Positions 37,419 to 47,353 of a stretch of DNA of 64,000 nt are shown here, piece by piece (the first letter of the stretch is position 1; each line of letters begins with the position of its first letter). The notes below the pieces were generated by a model, which ran no database searches, was not told the origin of the DNA, and worked only from the letters and a program-made list of their open reading frames with translations. The stretch comes from Bacteroidota bacterium. GTDB lineage: Bacteria; Bacteroidota; Bacteroidia; Chitinophagales; Chitinophagaceae. The translations under genes were made by a program, and so were the position numbers. The stretch lies in contig VGMN01000009.1 of assembly GCA_016866355.1 (NCBI GenBank), forward strand, positions 1-64,000, written 5' to 3'.

Positions 37419-39124
37419 TCCAACTCAGCTTTCACAAACTGCATGAGTTGACTGATACGCGGTCCTGAAAAATCAAAAGATAGTCCAGCCGCCTCAAATA
37501 ATTGAGGCAAGGTTCTTGTACCACCCAATGAAAGTGCATGTAAATAATTTTCAAGCGCAGCCGTTGGGTTTTTCTTGTATTGCTGCCACAAACCAATGGC
37601 ACCTAATTGTGCAATACCATACTCGATATAATAAAATGGAACTTCAAATAAATGAAGCTGTCGCTGCCAAAGCACACGACGATATTTTTCTAATCCTGAA
37701 AAATCTATAGCGGGTGAAGTAAATTCGTTAACAATGTTTATCCACTGCTCTTCTCTCTCAGCATGTGTATGTCCCGGATGTGTATAAATCCAATGCTGAA
37801 ATTTATCAATGGTAGCAACCCATGGAAAAATAGTAATGACGCGTTCTAATTGTTGCTCCTTTGCTCTTTGTAATGCTGTTGATTCAGAAAAATATTGATC
37901 CCAATGATCCATGCTAAATAACTCCATGGTCATGCTGGCTACCTCAGCAATTTCAGTAGGGTATTCTTTAAATCCGTTGAGCGGAAGCGAGTGACATAAG
38001 AAAGAATGTATGGCATGTCCACCCTCATGCACCATAGTTGTAACGTCATCAAGGGTACCCGCCGCATTCATGAATATAAAAGGGGCTCCACTTACAGCAA
38101 GGGGGCAATTATAACCACCAGGTGCTTTCCCTTTTCGACTTTCCAAATCCAAATGTCCCAGTTGCTGCATACGAGTCAAACAAGCAGCAAAAAAAGGATT
38201 GAGCGCCGTAAAACAAGCAATTGTTTTTTCCATTAACTCGGATGCGTTAGCAAAAGGTCTCAATGGTTTTGTGCCAAGGGGCTCAGCCTGCAAATCCCAT
38301 GGACGCAATTTGTCAATGCCTAGTTTTTTTCTTTTCTGCTCGTACAATTGATTCACTAAGGGCATTACATGATCACGAACGGCTTCATGAAATTGTTCAC
38401 AGGTTGTATGATCATAATCAAACCGACCTAACTCCATAAATCGATAAGCCCTATAATCTGTAAATCCCGCTTGTGCAGCAATTAGATTTCTTTTTTCAAG
38501 TAATTGATCAAACAATTCATGTAATGCTTTCTGATCTTGATACCGACGCGCTGCTATTTTCAAATAAACATCTTCACGCACAGCACGATCCTCATCTTCT
38601 AAAAATAAGGCCGCTTGCTGCAAGGTATATTCCTTTCCCTTTACAGTTACCGCCATTTTACCAGCAATCACTGCAAATTGTTGCTGTAACATATTCAGTG
38701 ATGCAATCACCGGGATGTTAGCTTCTCGAAAAAGATCAATTTGTTTACGTATACTTCGTAAAAAGGTAAAATAAATAGTTGTATCCAGTGAAGAAGTAAA
38801 AGGACAATCAATTAGTTTTCTATTCAATCGATCAGACCATGGCTGGATCCGTGGTTGAATTTCCAACATAAAAAAATTGAATGCTTCCTCCAATGATTTA
38901 TTCTCCGTATCACAGGTCATTCGGATCTGACGCCAACAGGCATCTTCACTGATAACAGACTCTAATTCACTCAGATCTCGAAGCCATTGCTCCAGGTTAT
39001 CTAAGGACGTTATTGTTCGTCCGTCCAATTCTTGAAAAAAAGGAGCCAAACTATTCCAATCTGTCAACTCAAAATCAGCTGGCAAATAATGACGGGGCAA
39101 TTTTTGTATATCCGCTGTATACAT
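37391..39124 (-). CDS. M3 family oligoendopeptidase (PepF-like)
   Basis: A 577-residue zinc metallopeptidase of the M3 (thimet/PepF) family. The catalytic motif is HEGGHAIHSF in the middle of the C-terminal half. The helical N-terminal domain includes LRDLSELESVISEDACWRQIRM, and the C-terminal helices FYYIEYGIAQLGAIGLW are family hallmarks. It degrades short oligopeptides in the cytoplasm. It starts 14 bases after the DUF5606 gene stop, suggesting co-transcription. It overlaps the nitroreductase gene tail by 28 bases on the opposite strand. Confidence 0.92.
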   Translation of the reverse strand: MYTADIQKLPRHYLPADFELTDWNSLAPFFQELDGRTITSLDNLEQWLRDLSELESVISEDACWRQIRMTCDTENKSLEEAFNFFMLEIQPRIQPWSDRLNRKLIDCPFTSSLDTTIYFTFLRSIRKQIDLFREANIPVIASLNMLQQQFAVIAGKMAVTVKGKEYTLQQAALFLEDEDRAVREDVYLKIAARRYQDQKALHELFDQLLEKRNLIAAQAGFTDYRAYRFMELGRFDYDHTTCEQFHEAVRDHVMPLVNQLYEQKRKKLGIDKLRPWDLQAEPLGTKPLRPFANASELMEKTIACFTALNPFFAACLTRMQQLGHLDLESRKGKAPGGYNCPLAVSGAPFIFMNAAGTLDDVTTMVHEGGHAIHSFLCHSLPLNGFKEYPTEIAEVASMTMELFSMDHWDQYFSESTALQRAKEQQLERVITIFPWVATIDKFQHWIYTHPGHTHAEREEQWINIVNEFTSPAIDFSGLEKYRRVLWQRQLHLFEVPFYYIEYGIAQLGAIGLWQQYKKNPTAALENYLHALSLGGTRTLPQLFEAAGLSFDFSGPRISQLMQFVKAELDQITVTTSS

Positions 39125-39138
39125 AGTAACCAGAGTAA

Positions 39139-39534
39139 CTACTCAGCTCGCTCGGAAAGTTTTAATTCAATAGTAGCGCTCTTTAATTGCGTAAACCATT
39201 TCACCATTTTACGACGATCGCTATCATATACTCGCTCAAAATCCATATCAGGAAATACTTGCTTAAAATAACTTTTTACTGCACCAGCATCTTTTTCGGC
39301 AGGTAAGGGCTGTGTTGCTTTTTCCATGGCCTTGAATACATCTACCAGGTTTACATTCTCCCGAATAGTATATACTTCAATACTCTCCAAATGAGAAAAC
39401 TGATGAATTCGCGTAGAAACAAACCGGGTACTACCATCTTCTAGCGAACGTACAATACCTCCATCGGCTTTACTACTTACCAGCTCAAATAAGCCTGGCA
39501 AACCACTAACGGCAACTAATTGATTATAATCCAT
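39139..39534 (-). CDS. DUF5606 domain protein
   Basis: A 131-residue protein of the Bacteroidota-restricted DUF5606 family. It has the N-terminal LVAVSGLPGLFELVSSKADGG, the SLEDGSTRFVSTRIHQFSHL strand region and the ESIEVYTIRENVNLVDVFKAM helix. No signal or membrane segment is seen, so it is cytoplasmic. The function is unknown; the N-terminal part is Sm-like in predicted organisation, which might mean nucleic acid or protein interaction, but this is only a suggestion. It leads a two-gene unit with the M3 peptidase. Confidence 0.88.
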   Translation of the reverse strand: MDYNQLVAVSGLPGLFELVSSKADGGIVRSLEDGSTRFVSTRIHQFSHLESIEVYTIRENVNLVDVFKAMEKATQPLPAEKDAGAVKSYFKQVFPDMDFERVYDSDRRKMVKWFTQLKSATIELKLSERAE

Positions 39535-39652
39535 TTTTTTATAAAATGATAAGGGTGCAAAGATACTTGACTACAGCCAAATACTTACCTTTAGTAACGG
39601 TCAAGCGAAAGTAAATTTTTGAAAATTCGTCAAACACTTTTAAAATAATAGT

Positions 39653-40102
39653 ATGAAAAAAATAGTCCTACTTACCCTTTTAATTAGCTGCAGTGCCATT
39701 TCATTTGCCCAACCTCCGGGAGGAGGCGGTGGTTTCCAACGTCGTACCCCCGCTGAGCGTGCCGCTGTAATTCATCAAAAATTAGATAGCGCTTTCAAAT
39801 TAGAAGCGGCCAAGTTAACTATGATCGATACTGCATTAACAGTGCTTTATAGAAAGCAGGATGCCCGCATGCAAGAAGTAAGAGATATGATGATGAACGG
39901 AGGAGGAAATATGGACCGAGAAGCACTTCGTGAGGAAATGCAAAAATGGAATGGTGCACAGGAAGAAATTCTAAAAGCCGTGCTTTCCGCAGAACAATTT
40001 ACAATTTGGAAAGATCAAATACTACCTGCCATGCGTCCGGCTCGTCCCGCTGGAGCAGGTGGAGGCGGTGGCGGAGGCAACTGGCGCGGAGGCGGGAATT
40101 AA
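39653..40102 (+). CDS. Exported Spy/CpxP-like helical protein with Gly-rich ends
   Basis: A 149-residue protein with a signal peptide (ending SFA-Q), a Gly-rich segment (PPGGGGGFQRR), a helical core and a Gly-rich tail (AGAGGGGGGGNWRGGGN). The core (VIHQKLDSAFKL, MQEVRDMMMNGGGN, ILKAVLSAEQFTIWKDQI) resembles Spy/CpxP/LTxxQ periplasmic chaperones and metal-response proteins, including the L-S-A-E-Q-F motif. It is likely periplasmic and stress-related. The stop is 10 bases from the convergent polA gene. Confidence 0.7.
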   Translation: MKKIVLLTLLISCSAISFAQPPGGGGGFQRRTPAERAAVIHQKLDSAFKLEAAKLTMIDTALTVLYRKQDARMQEVRDMMMNGGGNMDREALREEMQKWNGAQEEILKAVLSAEQFTIWKDQILPAMRPARPAGAGGGGGGGNWRGGGN

Positions 40103-40111
40103 GCGCTACTA

Positions 40112-43021
40112 CTAGTGCGCTTCAAGCCAATTTTCTCCCTGCCCACATTCAGCAATTACAGGAACATCATTAGGAAGTGCTAATGCTTCTTGCATTGAAG
40201 CTATAATCAACGGCTTTAATACAGCTGCTTCAGTTCGTAAGGTATCAAAGATTAATTCGTCATGCACTTGCAAGATCATTTTACTTTTAAGACCTGCCGC
40301 TTGAATAGCATGATAAACTTTTTGCATAGCTAACTTGATCATGTCTGCAGCGGTACCTTGTATGGGAGAATTAATAGCATTACGTTCAGCAAATCCTCGC
40401 ATGGTGAAATTGGAAGAATTTATATCGCGCAACCAACGCTTTCGTCCTAATAGCGTTTCTACATAGCCATTGTCCTTTGCAAACCGAATGGTATTATCCA
40501 TGTACTCCTGAATTCCAGGAAACTCTCGCTTGTAATTAGCGATAATTTCTTTAGCCTCTGTACGTGATATCCCTAAATTATCAGCCAACCCAAAAGCCCC
40601 CTGTCCATAAATAATACCAAAATTTACACTCTTGGCCTTGTAACGCATCTCCTTGGTTACTTCGGCTTCTGGTACATTATAGACACGTGCAGCTGTTGCC
40701 GTATGTATATCTTTCCCTTCCTTAAAAGCGGCACACATATTAGTATCCCCGCTAATAGATGCTACAATCCGTAATTCAATCTGAGAGTAATCAGCAGAAA
40801 GTAAAATATGATTATTGTCACGTGGGATAAATGCCTTTCTAATTTCCCTACCCCGCTCAGTACGTACCGGTATATTCTGCAGATTAGGATTATTACTAGC
40901 CAATCTACCTGTTACAGCCACCGCTTGCCCATACGTAGTATGTACACGTCCAGTTTTGGGATTAATCAACTCCGGTAACGCATCTACATAGGTAGATTTT
41001 AATTTAGTAAGTTGACGATACGTTAGTATATCAGCTACAATCTCATGACCCTTGGCAGCTAATTTTAGCAAAACATCTTCGCCTGTTTGATATTGCCCTG
41101 TTTTTGTTTTTTTAGCAGAAGGATCTAATTGTAATTTATCAAATAGCACTTCCCCTAATTGCTTTGGAGAAGCTAAATTAAAACGGACACCGGCTTTTTC
41201 GTATACATTTTTCTCTGCTCGATCCGCTTCTTTTTCTAATTCAACTGAATAGTCTTTTAAGAAGTTTACGTCCACATTCACTCCCTCAAACTCCATAGCG
41301 GTCAATATTTTTACCAATGGAGATTCCACTTGATCAAAAACACGCGCTACTTCTTTCTTTTTTATAAGTGGGACAAACTTCTCTTTTAATTGCAATGTAA
41401 TATCAGCGTCTTCACCAGCATACTCTTTGATTTCATCAATAGCAACCTCGCGCATGGTTCGCTGACCTTTTCCCTTTTTCCCAATCAATTCCTCAATTGA
41501 AACCGGAACATAGCCCAAGTATTTTTCACTGAGAATATCCATGCTACGCTTCCCTTCCGGCTCAATTACATAATGCGCTAACATGGTGTCAAATAGCGTA
41601 CCAGCTAGTTCAATACCATACCACTTTAAGATGAGTAAATCATATTTACAATTCTGTCCAATCCAACACATAGTAGTATCCGTAAATAATGAATTAAAAT
41701 AAGAGAGTAATTTTTTGACCGCCTCTCGATCCGCAGGACAAGGAACATACCAGGCCTCGCCGGGTTTCACTGCAAAACTTAAGCCCACAAGTTCAGCCAG
41801 GTTAGCATCTATGCCAGTTGTTTCCGTATCAAAACAAATTGCAGTATGAATCGATAAATCCTGCACCAGTTTTTTTATAGCAGAATCCCCTTCCACTACT
41901 TCATAATGATGCGGAGTGTTGTGAATATTTTTATCAGCAGGCCCTTGGGGTAAATCTGCGTCATCATCAGCAGAGAAGCCGGTACTTTCCTCCGTATTAA
42001 TTGCTTCAGCAAGTGCAGCGGGAGCAGCGGGAGCAGCAAACGCGGCCGGCTGCGCATTTCCTCCAATGATGTTTCCAAATAAATCAGTTTGAACACCCTG
42101 AGGCATTTCTTTTTCTACCACAGAGCGAGGGTTAGGAGGCGGAATAAAATCTTCTCCCAATAATCTCTTTCCTAATGTTCTGAATTCAAGCGCAGAAAAG
42201 ATATTTTTTAATTGCTCCTTGTTCCAATCTTTGAGCTTAAAATCTTCTTCATGAAATTCAACAGGAACACTAGTGATGATAGTAGCCAACTTTTTTGAAA
42301 GAACGGCCAGCTCTTTTCCTTTTCTGACTTTCTCCCCCATGGCACCTTTAATTAGATCAGCATTAGCCAAGGTGTTCTCCAGTGAACCATATTCATGCAA
42401 AAACTTAGCCGCAGTTTTTTCGCCAACACCTGGGATACCAGGAATATTATCTACCGCGTCCCCCATCATTCCCAACATATCAATAACCTGACTCACGTCT
42501 TTTATATTCCATTTAGCACAAACCTCTGCCGGACCCAGCACTTCAGCATCATTTCCACCATACGCAGGCTTGTATATTTTGATATGCTCAGAAACTAATT
42601 GCCCATAATCCTTATCAGGCGTAACCATATACACCGTATATCCAGCTTTTTCTGCCTGCTTACTCAGTGTTCCAATCACATCATCAGCCTCATACCCATC
42701 GCATTCAATAATAGGAATATTAAAAGCCCGTATTATTTCTTTGATATCAGGTACGGCAGCTAATATATCTTCAGGAGTTTCTTGACGGTTTGCTTTATAA
42801 TCGGCAAAGTCAGTATGTCTTTCTGTAGGAGCCGCTGTATCAAAACAAACGGCCATATGAGATGGCTTTTGCTTATTGATTAATTCCAATAATGCATTAG
42901 TAAAACCAAATTGTGCATTGGTGTTTTTTCCAGTGGAAGTAAGACGGGGACTTCGAATTAAGGCATAATAAGCACGAAACACCAGTGCAAATGCATCCAA
43001 TAAAAATACCTTTTTCTCCAT
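40112..43021 (-). CDS. polA: DNA polymerase I
   Basis: A 969-residue protein with three domains. The 5'-nuclease (1-290) has LLDAFALVFRAYYALIRS and the helix-hairpin-helix IPGIPGVGEKTAAKF. The 3'-5' exonuclease (from about 375) has intact DTETTG at 398-403 and DADITL further on, so proofreading should be active. The polymerase has SADYSQIELR, the O helix region KSVNFGIIYGQG and QVHDELIF. Between the nuclease domains is a 75-residue acidic and Ala/Pro-rich linker (about 295-370). It repairs DNA gaps and removes Okazaki primers. The gene lies 13 bases after uvrB, so the two form a repair operon. Confidence 0.97.
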   Translation of the reverse strand: MEKKVFLLDAFALVFRAYYALIRSPRLTSTGKNTNAQFGFTNALLELINKQKPSHMAVCFDTAAPTERHTDFADYKANRQETPEDILAAVPDIKEIIRAFNIPIIECDGYEADDVIGTLSKQAEKAGYTVYMVTPDKDYGQLVSEHIKIYKPAYGGNDAEVLGPAEVCAKWNIKDVSQVIDMLGMMGDAVDNIPGIPGVGEKTAAKFLHEYGSLENTLANADLIKGAMGEKVRKGKELAVLSKKLATIITSVPVEFHEEDFKLKDWNKEQLKNIFSALEFRTLGKRLLGEDFIPPPNPRSVVEKEMPQGVQTDLFGNIIGGNAQPAAFAAPAAPAALAEAINTEESTGFSADDDADLPQGPADKNIHNTPHHYEVVEGDSAIKKLVQDLSIHTAICFDTETTGIDANLAELVGLSFAVKPGEAWYVPCPADREAVKKLLSYFNSLFTDTTMCWIGQNCKYDLLILKWYGIELAGTLFDTMLAHYVIEPEGKRSMDILSEKYLGYVPVSIEELIGKKGKGQRTMREVAIDEIKEYAGEDADITLQLKEKFVPLIKKKEVARVFDQVESPLVKILTAMEFEGVNVDVNFLKDYSVELEKEADRAEKNVYEKAGVRFNLASPKQLGEVLFDKLQLDPSAKKTKTGQYQTGEDVLLKLAAKGHEIVADILTYRQLTKLKSTYVDALPELINPKTGRVHTTYGQAVAVTGRLASNNPNLQNIPVRTERGREIRKAFIPRDNNHILLSADYSQIELRIVASISGDTNMCAAFKEGKDIHTATAARVYNVPEAEVTKEMRYKAKSVNFGIIYGQGAFGLADNLGISRTEAKEIIANYKREFPGIQEYMDNTIRFAKDNGYVETLLGRKRWLRDINSSNFTMRGFAERNAINSPIQGTAADMIKLAMQKVYHAIQAAGLKSKMILQVHDELIFDTLRTEAAVLKPLIIASMQEALALPNDVPVIAECGQGENWLEAH

Positions 43022-43034
43022 GTTGCTAAGATAA

Positions 43035-45068
43035 CTATAACTCTTTCAAACGAGCCTCCAAGCGGAATACTTCGTCACGAAGACTGGCAGCTTCCATATA
43101 ATCCTGTCGTTGAGCCGCTTTATCCATTTCTTTTTTTACTTTTTGGATGGCCTTCTCCAACTCCGATTTAGAAGTATACTCCACTTGTTCGTCCAAAACA
43201 GCCGTAAGCTGTTTTAAAGTGTGAGCAGCCATTGCATTAGCATCACCTCCTGCATCCAAAATATCTAATACCGATGTTTGAGCAAAAACTTCCTGTGTGG
43301 ACTTTTGAATAGTAGTAGGTGTAATACCATGAGCCAGATTATACGCCATTTGTTTTTGGCGACGACGGGTAGTTTCATCAATAGTACGCTGCATACTATC
43401 GGTAATCTTATCCGCATAAAAAATAACTAATCCATTTACATTACGCGCCGCACGTCCGGCCGTTTGTGTCAATGATTTTTCATTACGCAAAAAGCCTTCT
43501 TTATCCGCGTCCAGAATGGCAACTAAGGAAACCTCAGGAATGTCCAACCCTTCGCGTAATAAGTTAACCCCCACTAACACATCAATTTTACCTAATCGCA
43601 AGGCCCGCAAAATTTCTACTCGCTCTAGTGTATCCACATCACTATGAATAAATTTAGAACGAATGTCAATCCGGTGTAAGTACTTATCCATTTCCTCTGC
43701 CATTCGTTTTGTCAAAGTAGTTACTAACACACGATCTCCTTGTTTGACACGTTTATCAATAGCATCTAATAAATCATCAATTTGATTTTTACTTGGACGA
43801 ACCTCAATAGGAGGATCCAATAAACCAGTAGGACGAACCACCTGTTCAATTACAATGCCCTCACATTTTTCTAACTCGTAATTACCAGGCGTAGCGGAAA
43901 CAAATACTACTTGTTGTTGCAAGGATTCAAACTCATGAAAATTTAATGGACGATTATCCAATGCAGAGGGCAATCGAAATCCATAATCCACCAGTGTCAG
44001 TTTACGACTGCGATCTCCGCCATACATTCCACTCACCTGCGGGATAGTTTGATGACTTTCATCTATCACCATTAAAAAATCAGAAGGAAAATAATCCAGC
44101 AAGCAAAATGGTCGTGTGCCAGGTTTACGACGATCAAAAAATCGAGAATAATTTTCTATACCACTACAATAACCTAACTCCCGAATCATTTCTAAATCAT
44201 AATTCACTCTCTCTTTCAATCGCTGTGCTTCTACTAGTTTACCCTGTGATTTAAAGTAATTTTCTTGCGCCAACGCTTCATCTTGAATTTCATAAATTAC
44301 TTGTTGTAAAACATCTTTGGGAGCCACATAAAGATTGGCCGGGAAAATAGCTACATTATCCATAGTGCTAATTCTTTTTCCGGAAATCACTTCAATGGTT
44401 TCAAGAAATTCTATTTGGTCCCCAAAAAAATGTACCCGATACGCCACATCCAAATAAGGAATGTTGATATCAACCGTATCTCCTTTTACCCGAAACGTAC
44501 CTCTTTCAAATTCAAGTGTTGTTCTGTTATATAAAGAATTGACTAGTGCATGTAGAAAAGCTTGCCGGGAAATTACCTGCCCTTTTTCCAATCGAATAAT
44601 TCCATTCATGTAATCAACCGGGTTACCCATACCATAGATACAACTCACCGAAGCAACTACAATAATATCTCGACGCCCACTTAATAAACTGGATGTAGCC
44701 CGTAATCTTAATTTATCTAATTCTTCATTGATAGACAGATCCTTCTCAATATAGGTATCACTAACCGGCATATAGGCTTCCGGCTGATAATAATCATAGT
44801 AAGAAACAAAATACTCCACTGCATTTTCGGGAAAGAATTGTCTAAATTCTCCATATAACTGTGCCACTAAGGTTTTGTTATGCGTCAATACCAACGTAGG
44901 CTTTTGGACCTGTTGAATTACGTTGGCCATGGTAAATGTTTTACCACTTCCGGTAACACCCAGTAAGGTCTGGTATTTTTCTCCGGCCATGAGTCCCTCA
45001 GTCAGTTGCCGAATAGCTTCGGGCTGATCACCCGCAGGTGTAAAAGGAGATTGAAGTTTGAAAGGCAT
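43035..45068 (-). CDS. uvrB: UvrABC excision nuclease subunit B
   Basis: A 677-residue helicase-like DNA damage verifier. It has Walker A GVTGSGKT at 37-44, the beta-hairpin region YYDYYQPEAY, Walker B LMVIDESHQ, helicase motifs VLVTTLTKRMAEEM and TQTAGRAARN, and a C-terminal UVR domain (RQDYMEAASLRDEV) for UvrC contact. All functional motifs are intact. The ATG at 45068 starts the conserved MPFKLQSPFTPAGDQP; an in-frame TTG 8 codons upstream lies in the yceI terminator and is rejected. It is the first gene of a uvrB-polA unit. Confidence 0.97.
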   Translation of the reverse strand: MPFKLQSPFTPAGDQPEAIRQLTEGLMAGEKYQTLLGVTGSGKTFTMANVIQQVQKPTLVLTHNKTLVAQLYGEFRQFFPENAVEYFVSYYDYYQPEAYMPVSDTYIEKDLSINEELDKLRLRATSSLLSGRRDIIVVASVSCIYGMGNPVDYMNGIIRLEKGQVISRQAFLHALVNSLYNRTTLEFERGTFRVKGDTVDINIPYLDVAYRVHFFGDQIEFLETIEVISGKRISTMDNVAIFPANLYVAPKDVLQQVIYEIQDEALAQENYFKSQGKLVEAQRLKERVNYDLEMIRELGYCSGIENYSRFFDRRKPGTRPFCLLDYFPSDFLMVIDESHQTIPQVSGMYGGDRSRKLTLVDYGFRLPSALDNRPLNFHEFESLQQQVVFVSATPGNYELEKCEGIVIEQVVRPTGLLDPPIEVRPSKNQIDDLLDAIDKRVKQGDRVLVTTLTKRMAEEMDKYLHRIDIRSKFIHSDVDTLERVEILRALRLGKIDVLVGVNLLREGLDIPEVSLVAILDADKEGFLRNEKSLTQTAGRAARNVNGLVIFYADKITDSMQRTIDETTRRRQKQMAYNLAHGITPTTIQKSTQEVFAQTSVLDILDAGGDANAMAAHTLKQLTAVLDEQVEYTSKSELEKAIQKVKKEMDKAAQRQDYMEAASLRDEVFRLEARLKEL

Positions 45069-45072
45069 AGAT

Positions 45073-45109
45073 AAAAAAGGGCCGTCCCGCAAAAGTAGGA
45101 CAGCCCTTT
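45073..45109 (-). terminator. Intrinsic terminator of yceI
   Basis: On the minus strand a stem AAAGGGCTGTCC / GGACGGCCCTTT, with one G-U pair and a 10-base loop, is followed by a run of six T. It lies 20 bases after the yceI stop and directly before the uvrB ATG, so uvrB must have its own promoter around or within this region. Confidence 0.8.
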
Positions 45110-45129
45110 GGTTATAACTAAACTTATAA

Positions 45130-45669
45130 TTACTTCAACTCTGCAGATACAGTGATCTTAGGTTCACCGGCAATCTTGCCGCTATTACCCACCTGTACAC
45201 CATAATCAGCCAATACAATTGTAAAAGAAGCAGTAGCTGTTAAAGCACCATTCTTTACTTCGATGGTAGCGGGAGCCGTTACATTATTTGTTTTATCCTT
45301 GATAGTCATTTGACCAGTAACCGTAACGTTGTAAACACCATTTTTAGAAAAATTGTATTTAGTAACGTCGGTTATTTTACCCATAAAAGTAAAAGCAGGG
45401 TATTTATCTGAATTCAACCACCTTTCTTCATTGAAGTGCGACTGAATAGTAGGGTTTGTAAAAGCAAAATTCTTAACAGCAGCTTCAAAACCTACTTGAC
45501 CGGTTTTAGTATCGATTTCAGCAATAACTGTTTTGTTCTCTGCTTTTGGCAATGCATCTAGTGCAGTGGTAGCATCAAAAGCAACAGTTGCAGAAGTTGT
45601 TTTTTTTGTTTGAGCAAATAATACGCTTGTGAAAGCAATCAAAGAGAGTACTAGAACTGTTTTTTTCAT
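45130..45669 (-). CDS. YceI-family exported lipid-binding protein
   Basis: A 179-residue protein with a signal peptide (ending LFA-Q) and a YceI lipocalin-like barrel: NKTVIAEIDTKTGQVGFEAAV, HFNEERWLNSDKYPAFTFMG, VTGQMTIKDKTNNVTAPATI and the C-terminal FTIVLADYGVQVGNSGKIA. YceI proteins bind polyisoprenoids or other hydrophobic molecules in the periplasm. The gene is 17 bases downstream of the OB-fold protein gene on the same strand, a pairing I recall from other Bacteroidota. The second residue stretch of KK and small hydrophobics supports the chosen start. Confidence 0.9.
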   Translation of the reverse strand: MKKTVLVLSLIAFTSVLFAQTKKTTSATVAFDATTALDALPKAENKTVIAEIDTKTGQVGFEAAVKNFAFTNPTIQSHFNEERWLNSDKYPAFTFMGKITDVTKYNFSKNGVYNVTVTGQMTIKDKTNNVTAPATIEVKNGALTATASFTIVLADYGVQVGNSGKIAGEPKITVSAELK

Positions 45670-45686
45670 ATTTATTGTTTTAGGTT

Positions 45687-46157
45687 TTAAAATTTTGTGA
45701 CTAATACGGAACGTTTGAAACTGATCATATGTGCCCTTCTCAACTGGCTATAAATATTTCCACTACAAGAACCCTTAATAGCTACACTATCTCCCGCTTG
45801 TACCACTTTTGCATCCGCTACGTGTTGAGATTGAAAGTCAAAAATTAAGTACGAACCCGTAACTGGATCAGTAAACTTAATATTAACCGTAGTGTCTGCG
45901 GCTTCTACCTCCGTAACCTTTCCTTGAACAGTGATAATCTGCTCTCGGTAGGTAGCATTGGCCAAACTATCATTTGTCTGATAGGCATTGATCAGATCCT
46001 GAGCGCTAACCGTAAAGGCTGATTCGGCAGATGCCGTATCATCAAACGTTTGGTTCATGATATACCAGAAAGCCCCTCCGCCAAGAAGAGAAATAAATAG
46101 TAAAGCAATCAGCGCTTTTTTAACCCAACCCTTCTTGTTTGCACTTTTATGTATCAT
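45687..46157 (-). CDS. Membrane-anchored OB-fold (tRNA_anti-like) protein
   Basis: A 156-residue protein with a basic N-terminus, one membrane helix (about residues 13-31, KKALIALLFISLLGGGAFW) and a periplasmic OB-fold: FTVSAQDLINAYQTNDSLANATYREQIITVQGKVTEVE, YLIFDFQSQHVADAKVVQAGDSVAIKG. It matches the tRNA_anti-like family, which despite its name is a generic OB-fold in exported proteins. The ligand is unknown. It is likely co-transcribed with yceI. Confidence 0.78.
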   Translation of the reverse strand: MIHKSANKKGWVKKALIALLFISLLGGGAFWYIMNQTFDDTASAESAFTVSAQDLINAYQTNDSLANATYREQIITVQGKVTEVEAADTTVNIKFTDPVTGSYLIFDFQSQHVADAKVVQAGDSVAIKGSCSGNIYSQLRRAHMISFKRSVLVTKF

Positions 46158-46260
46158 AGCGGTAAGTAGTTAAACGAATAAAGTTCAGAGAAGTTCATCA
46201 ACAGTTGCCAAATATACAATGTTTAAACATTGAATTTGAGTCCTTGAGGTTTGAAAAAGC

Positions 46261-46291
46261 AAAAAGACCTGTCCTTTCGGAGGCAGGTCTT
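46261..46291 (-). terminator. Intrinsic terminator of recA
   Basis: On the minus strand the stem AAGACCTG / CAGGTCTT, extended by CCT/AGG after a single-base bulge, is followed by a T-rich stretch. It lies about 30 bases after the recA stop. Confidence 0.8.
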
Positions 46292-46321
46292 AAATAACCC
46301 ATTGATTATTAATGGATAAGA

Positions 46322-47326
46322 TTAGGCGTTTTGCGCCTCTTTTATTTTTTCGCGAATCTTAGCTTCAATATCAGCAGCCAATTCCGGATTATCGAGCATG
46401 AGCTGCTTTACTGACTCACGACCTTGACCCAATTTGTCATCATTATAACTATACCAGCTACCGCTCTTATTAATAATACCCAGTTCGGTACCCATATCAA
46501 TAATCTCTCCGGCTTTAGAAATACCCTCACCAAAAATGATATCAAACTCAGCAGCGCGGAATGGAGGCGCCACTTTGTTTTTCACCACTTTTACTTTTAC
46601 GTGGTTACCGATTGCCTCATCACCATCTTTTACCTGTTGTGTTCTGCGAATATCCAAACGAACAGAAGCATAAAATTTCAAGGCATTACCTCCTGTTGTA
46701 GTTTCAGGATTACCAAACATTACACCAATCTTTTCACGAAGTTGGTTAATGAAAATGCAAATGGTATTTGTTTTTGCAATAGTAGCTGTTAGCTTTCTCA
46801 ACGCCTGGCTCATCAATCGCGCATGCAAACCCATTTTACTATCTCCCATTTCACCCTCTAACTCACTCTTTGGAACCAACGCAGCCACCGAGTCAATCAC
46901 AACCACATCCAATGCACCAGATAAAATCAATCTGTCAGCAATTTCAAGTGCCTGCTCCCCATAATCAGGTTGAGAGATCAAAAGACTTTCTACGTTCACA
47001 CCCAATTTTTGCGCATAGCTGCTATCGAAAGCATGTTCTGCATCAATAATAGCACACATGCCTCCTTTTTTCTGTGCTTCGGCAATTACATGAATAGCAA
47101 CGGTTGTTTTACCAGAAGATTCCGGCCCATATATTTCTACAATTCTTCCTTTAGGAAGACCGCCAATACCTAATGCTGCATCTAATCCAATAGATCCGGT
47201 TGATATTACTTCTTGTTGCATTTCTCCTTTCTCATTCATCATCATCACACTACCCTTTCCATAATCTTTATCGATCTTATCCATGGTCAACTTCAGGGCT
47301 TTCAGCTTGTCATTATTTGAAGACAT
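46322..47326 (-). CDS. recA: Recombinase A
   Basis: A 334-residue RecA. Walker A is GPESSGKT at 67-74, followed by the conserved [30 protein letters not shown] and loop 2 region [26 protein letters not shown]. It carries out homologous pairing and strand exchange and usually stimulates LexA cleavage; no lexA gene is in the window. The start ([22 protein letters not shown]) agrees with the family. It sits in a repair neighbourhood with uvrB and polA but has its own terminator. Confidence 0.98.
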   Translation of the reverse strand: MSSNNDKLKALKLTMDKIDKDYGKGSVMMMNEKGEMQQEVISTGSIGLDAALGIGGLPKGRIVEIYGPESSGKTTVAIHVIAEAQKKGGMCAIIDAEHAFDSSYAQKLGVNVESLLISQPDYGEQALEIADRLILSGALDVVVIDSVAALVPKSELEGEMGDSKMGLHARLMSQALRKLTATIAKTNTICIFINQLREKIGVMFGNPETTTGGNALKFYASVRLDIRRTQQVKDGDEAIGNHVKVKVVKNKVAPPFRAAEFDIIFGEGISKAGEIIDMGTELGIINKSGSWYSYNDDKLGQGRESVKQLMLDNPELAADIEAKIREKIKEAQNA

Positions 47327-47345
47327 GTTTTATTGGTTTAGAATA

Positions 47346-47353
47346 CAAAACTA
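47346..47353 (-). promoter_or_regulatory. Possible -7 box of the recA promoter
   Basis: Reading the minus strand, TAGTTTTG matches the Bacteroidota -7 consensus TAnnTTTG and would place the transcription start about 15 bases before the recA ATG. No clear TTG element at the expected upstream distance was found, so this is weak. Confidence 0.3.

Noticed and set aside
46424-46792. Open frame of 122 codons antisense to recA.
   Set aside because: It lies entirely within the recA gene, has no plausible protein composition and is expected by chance.
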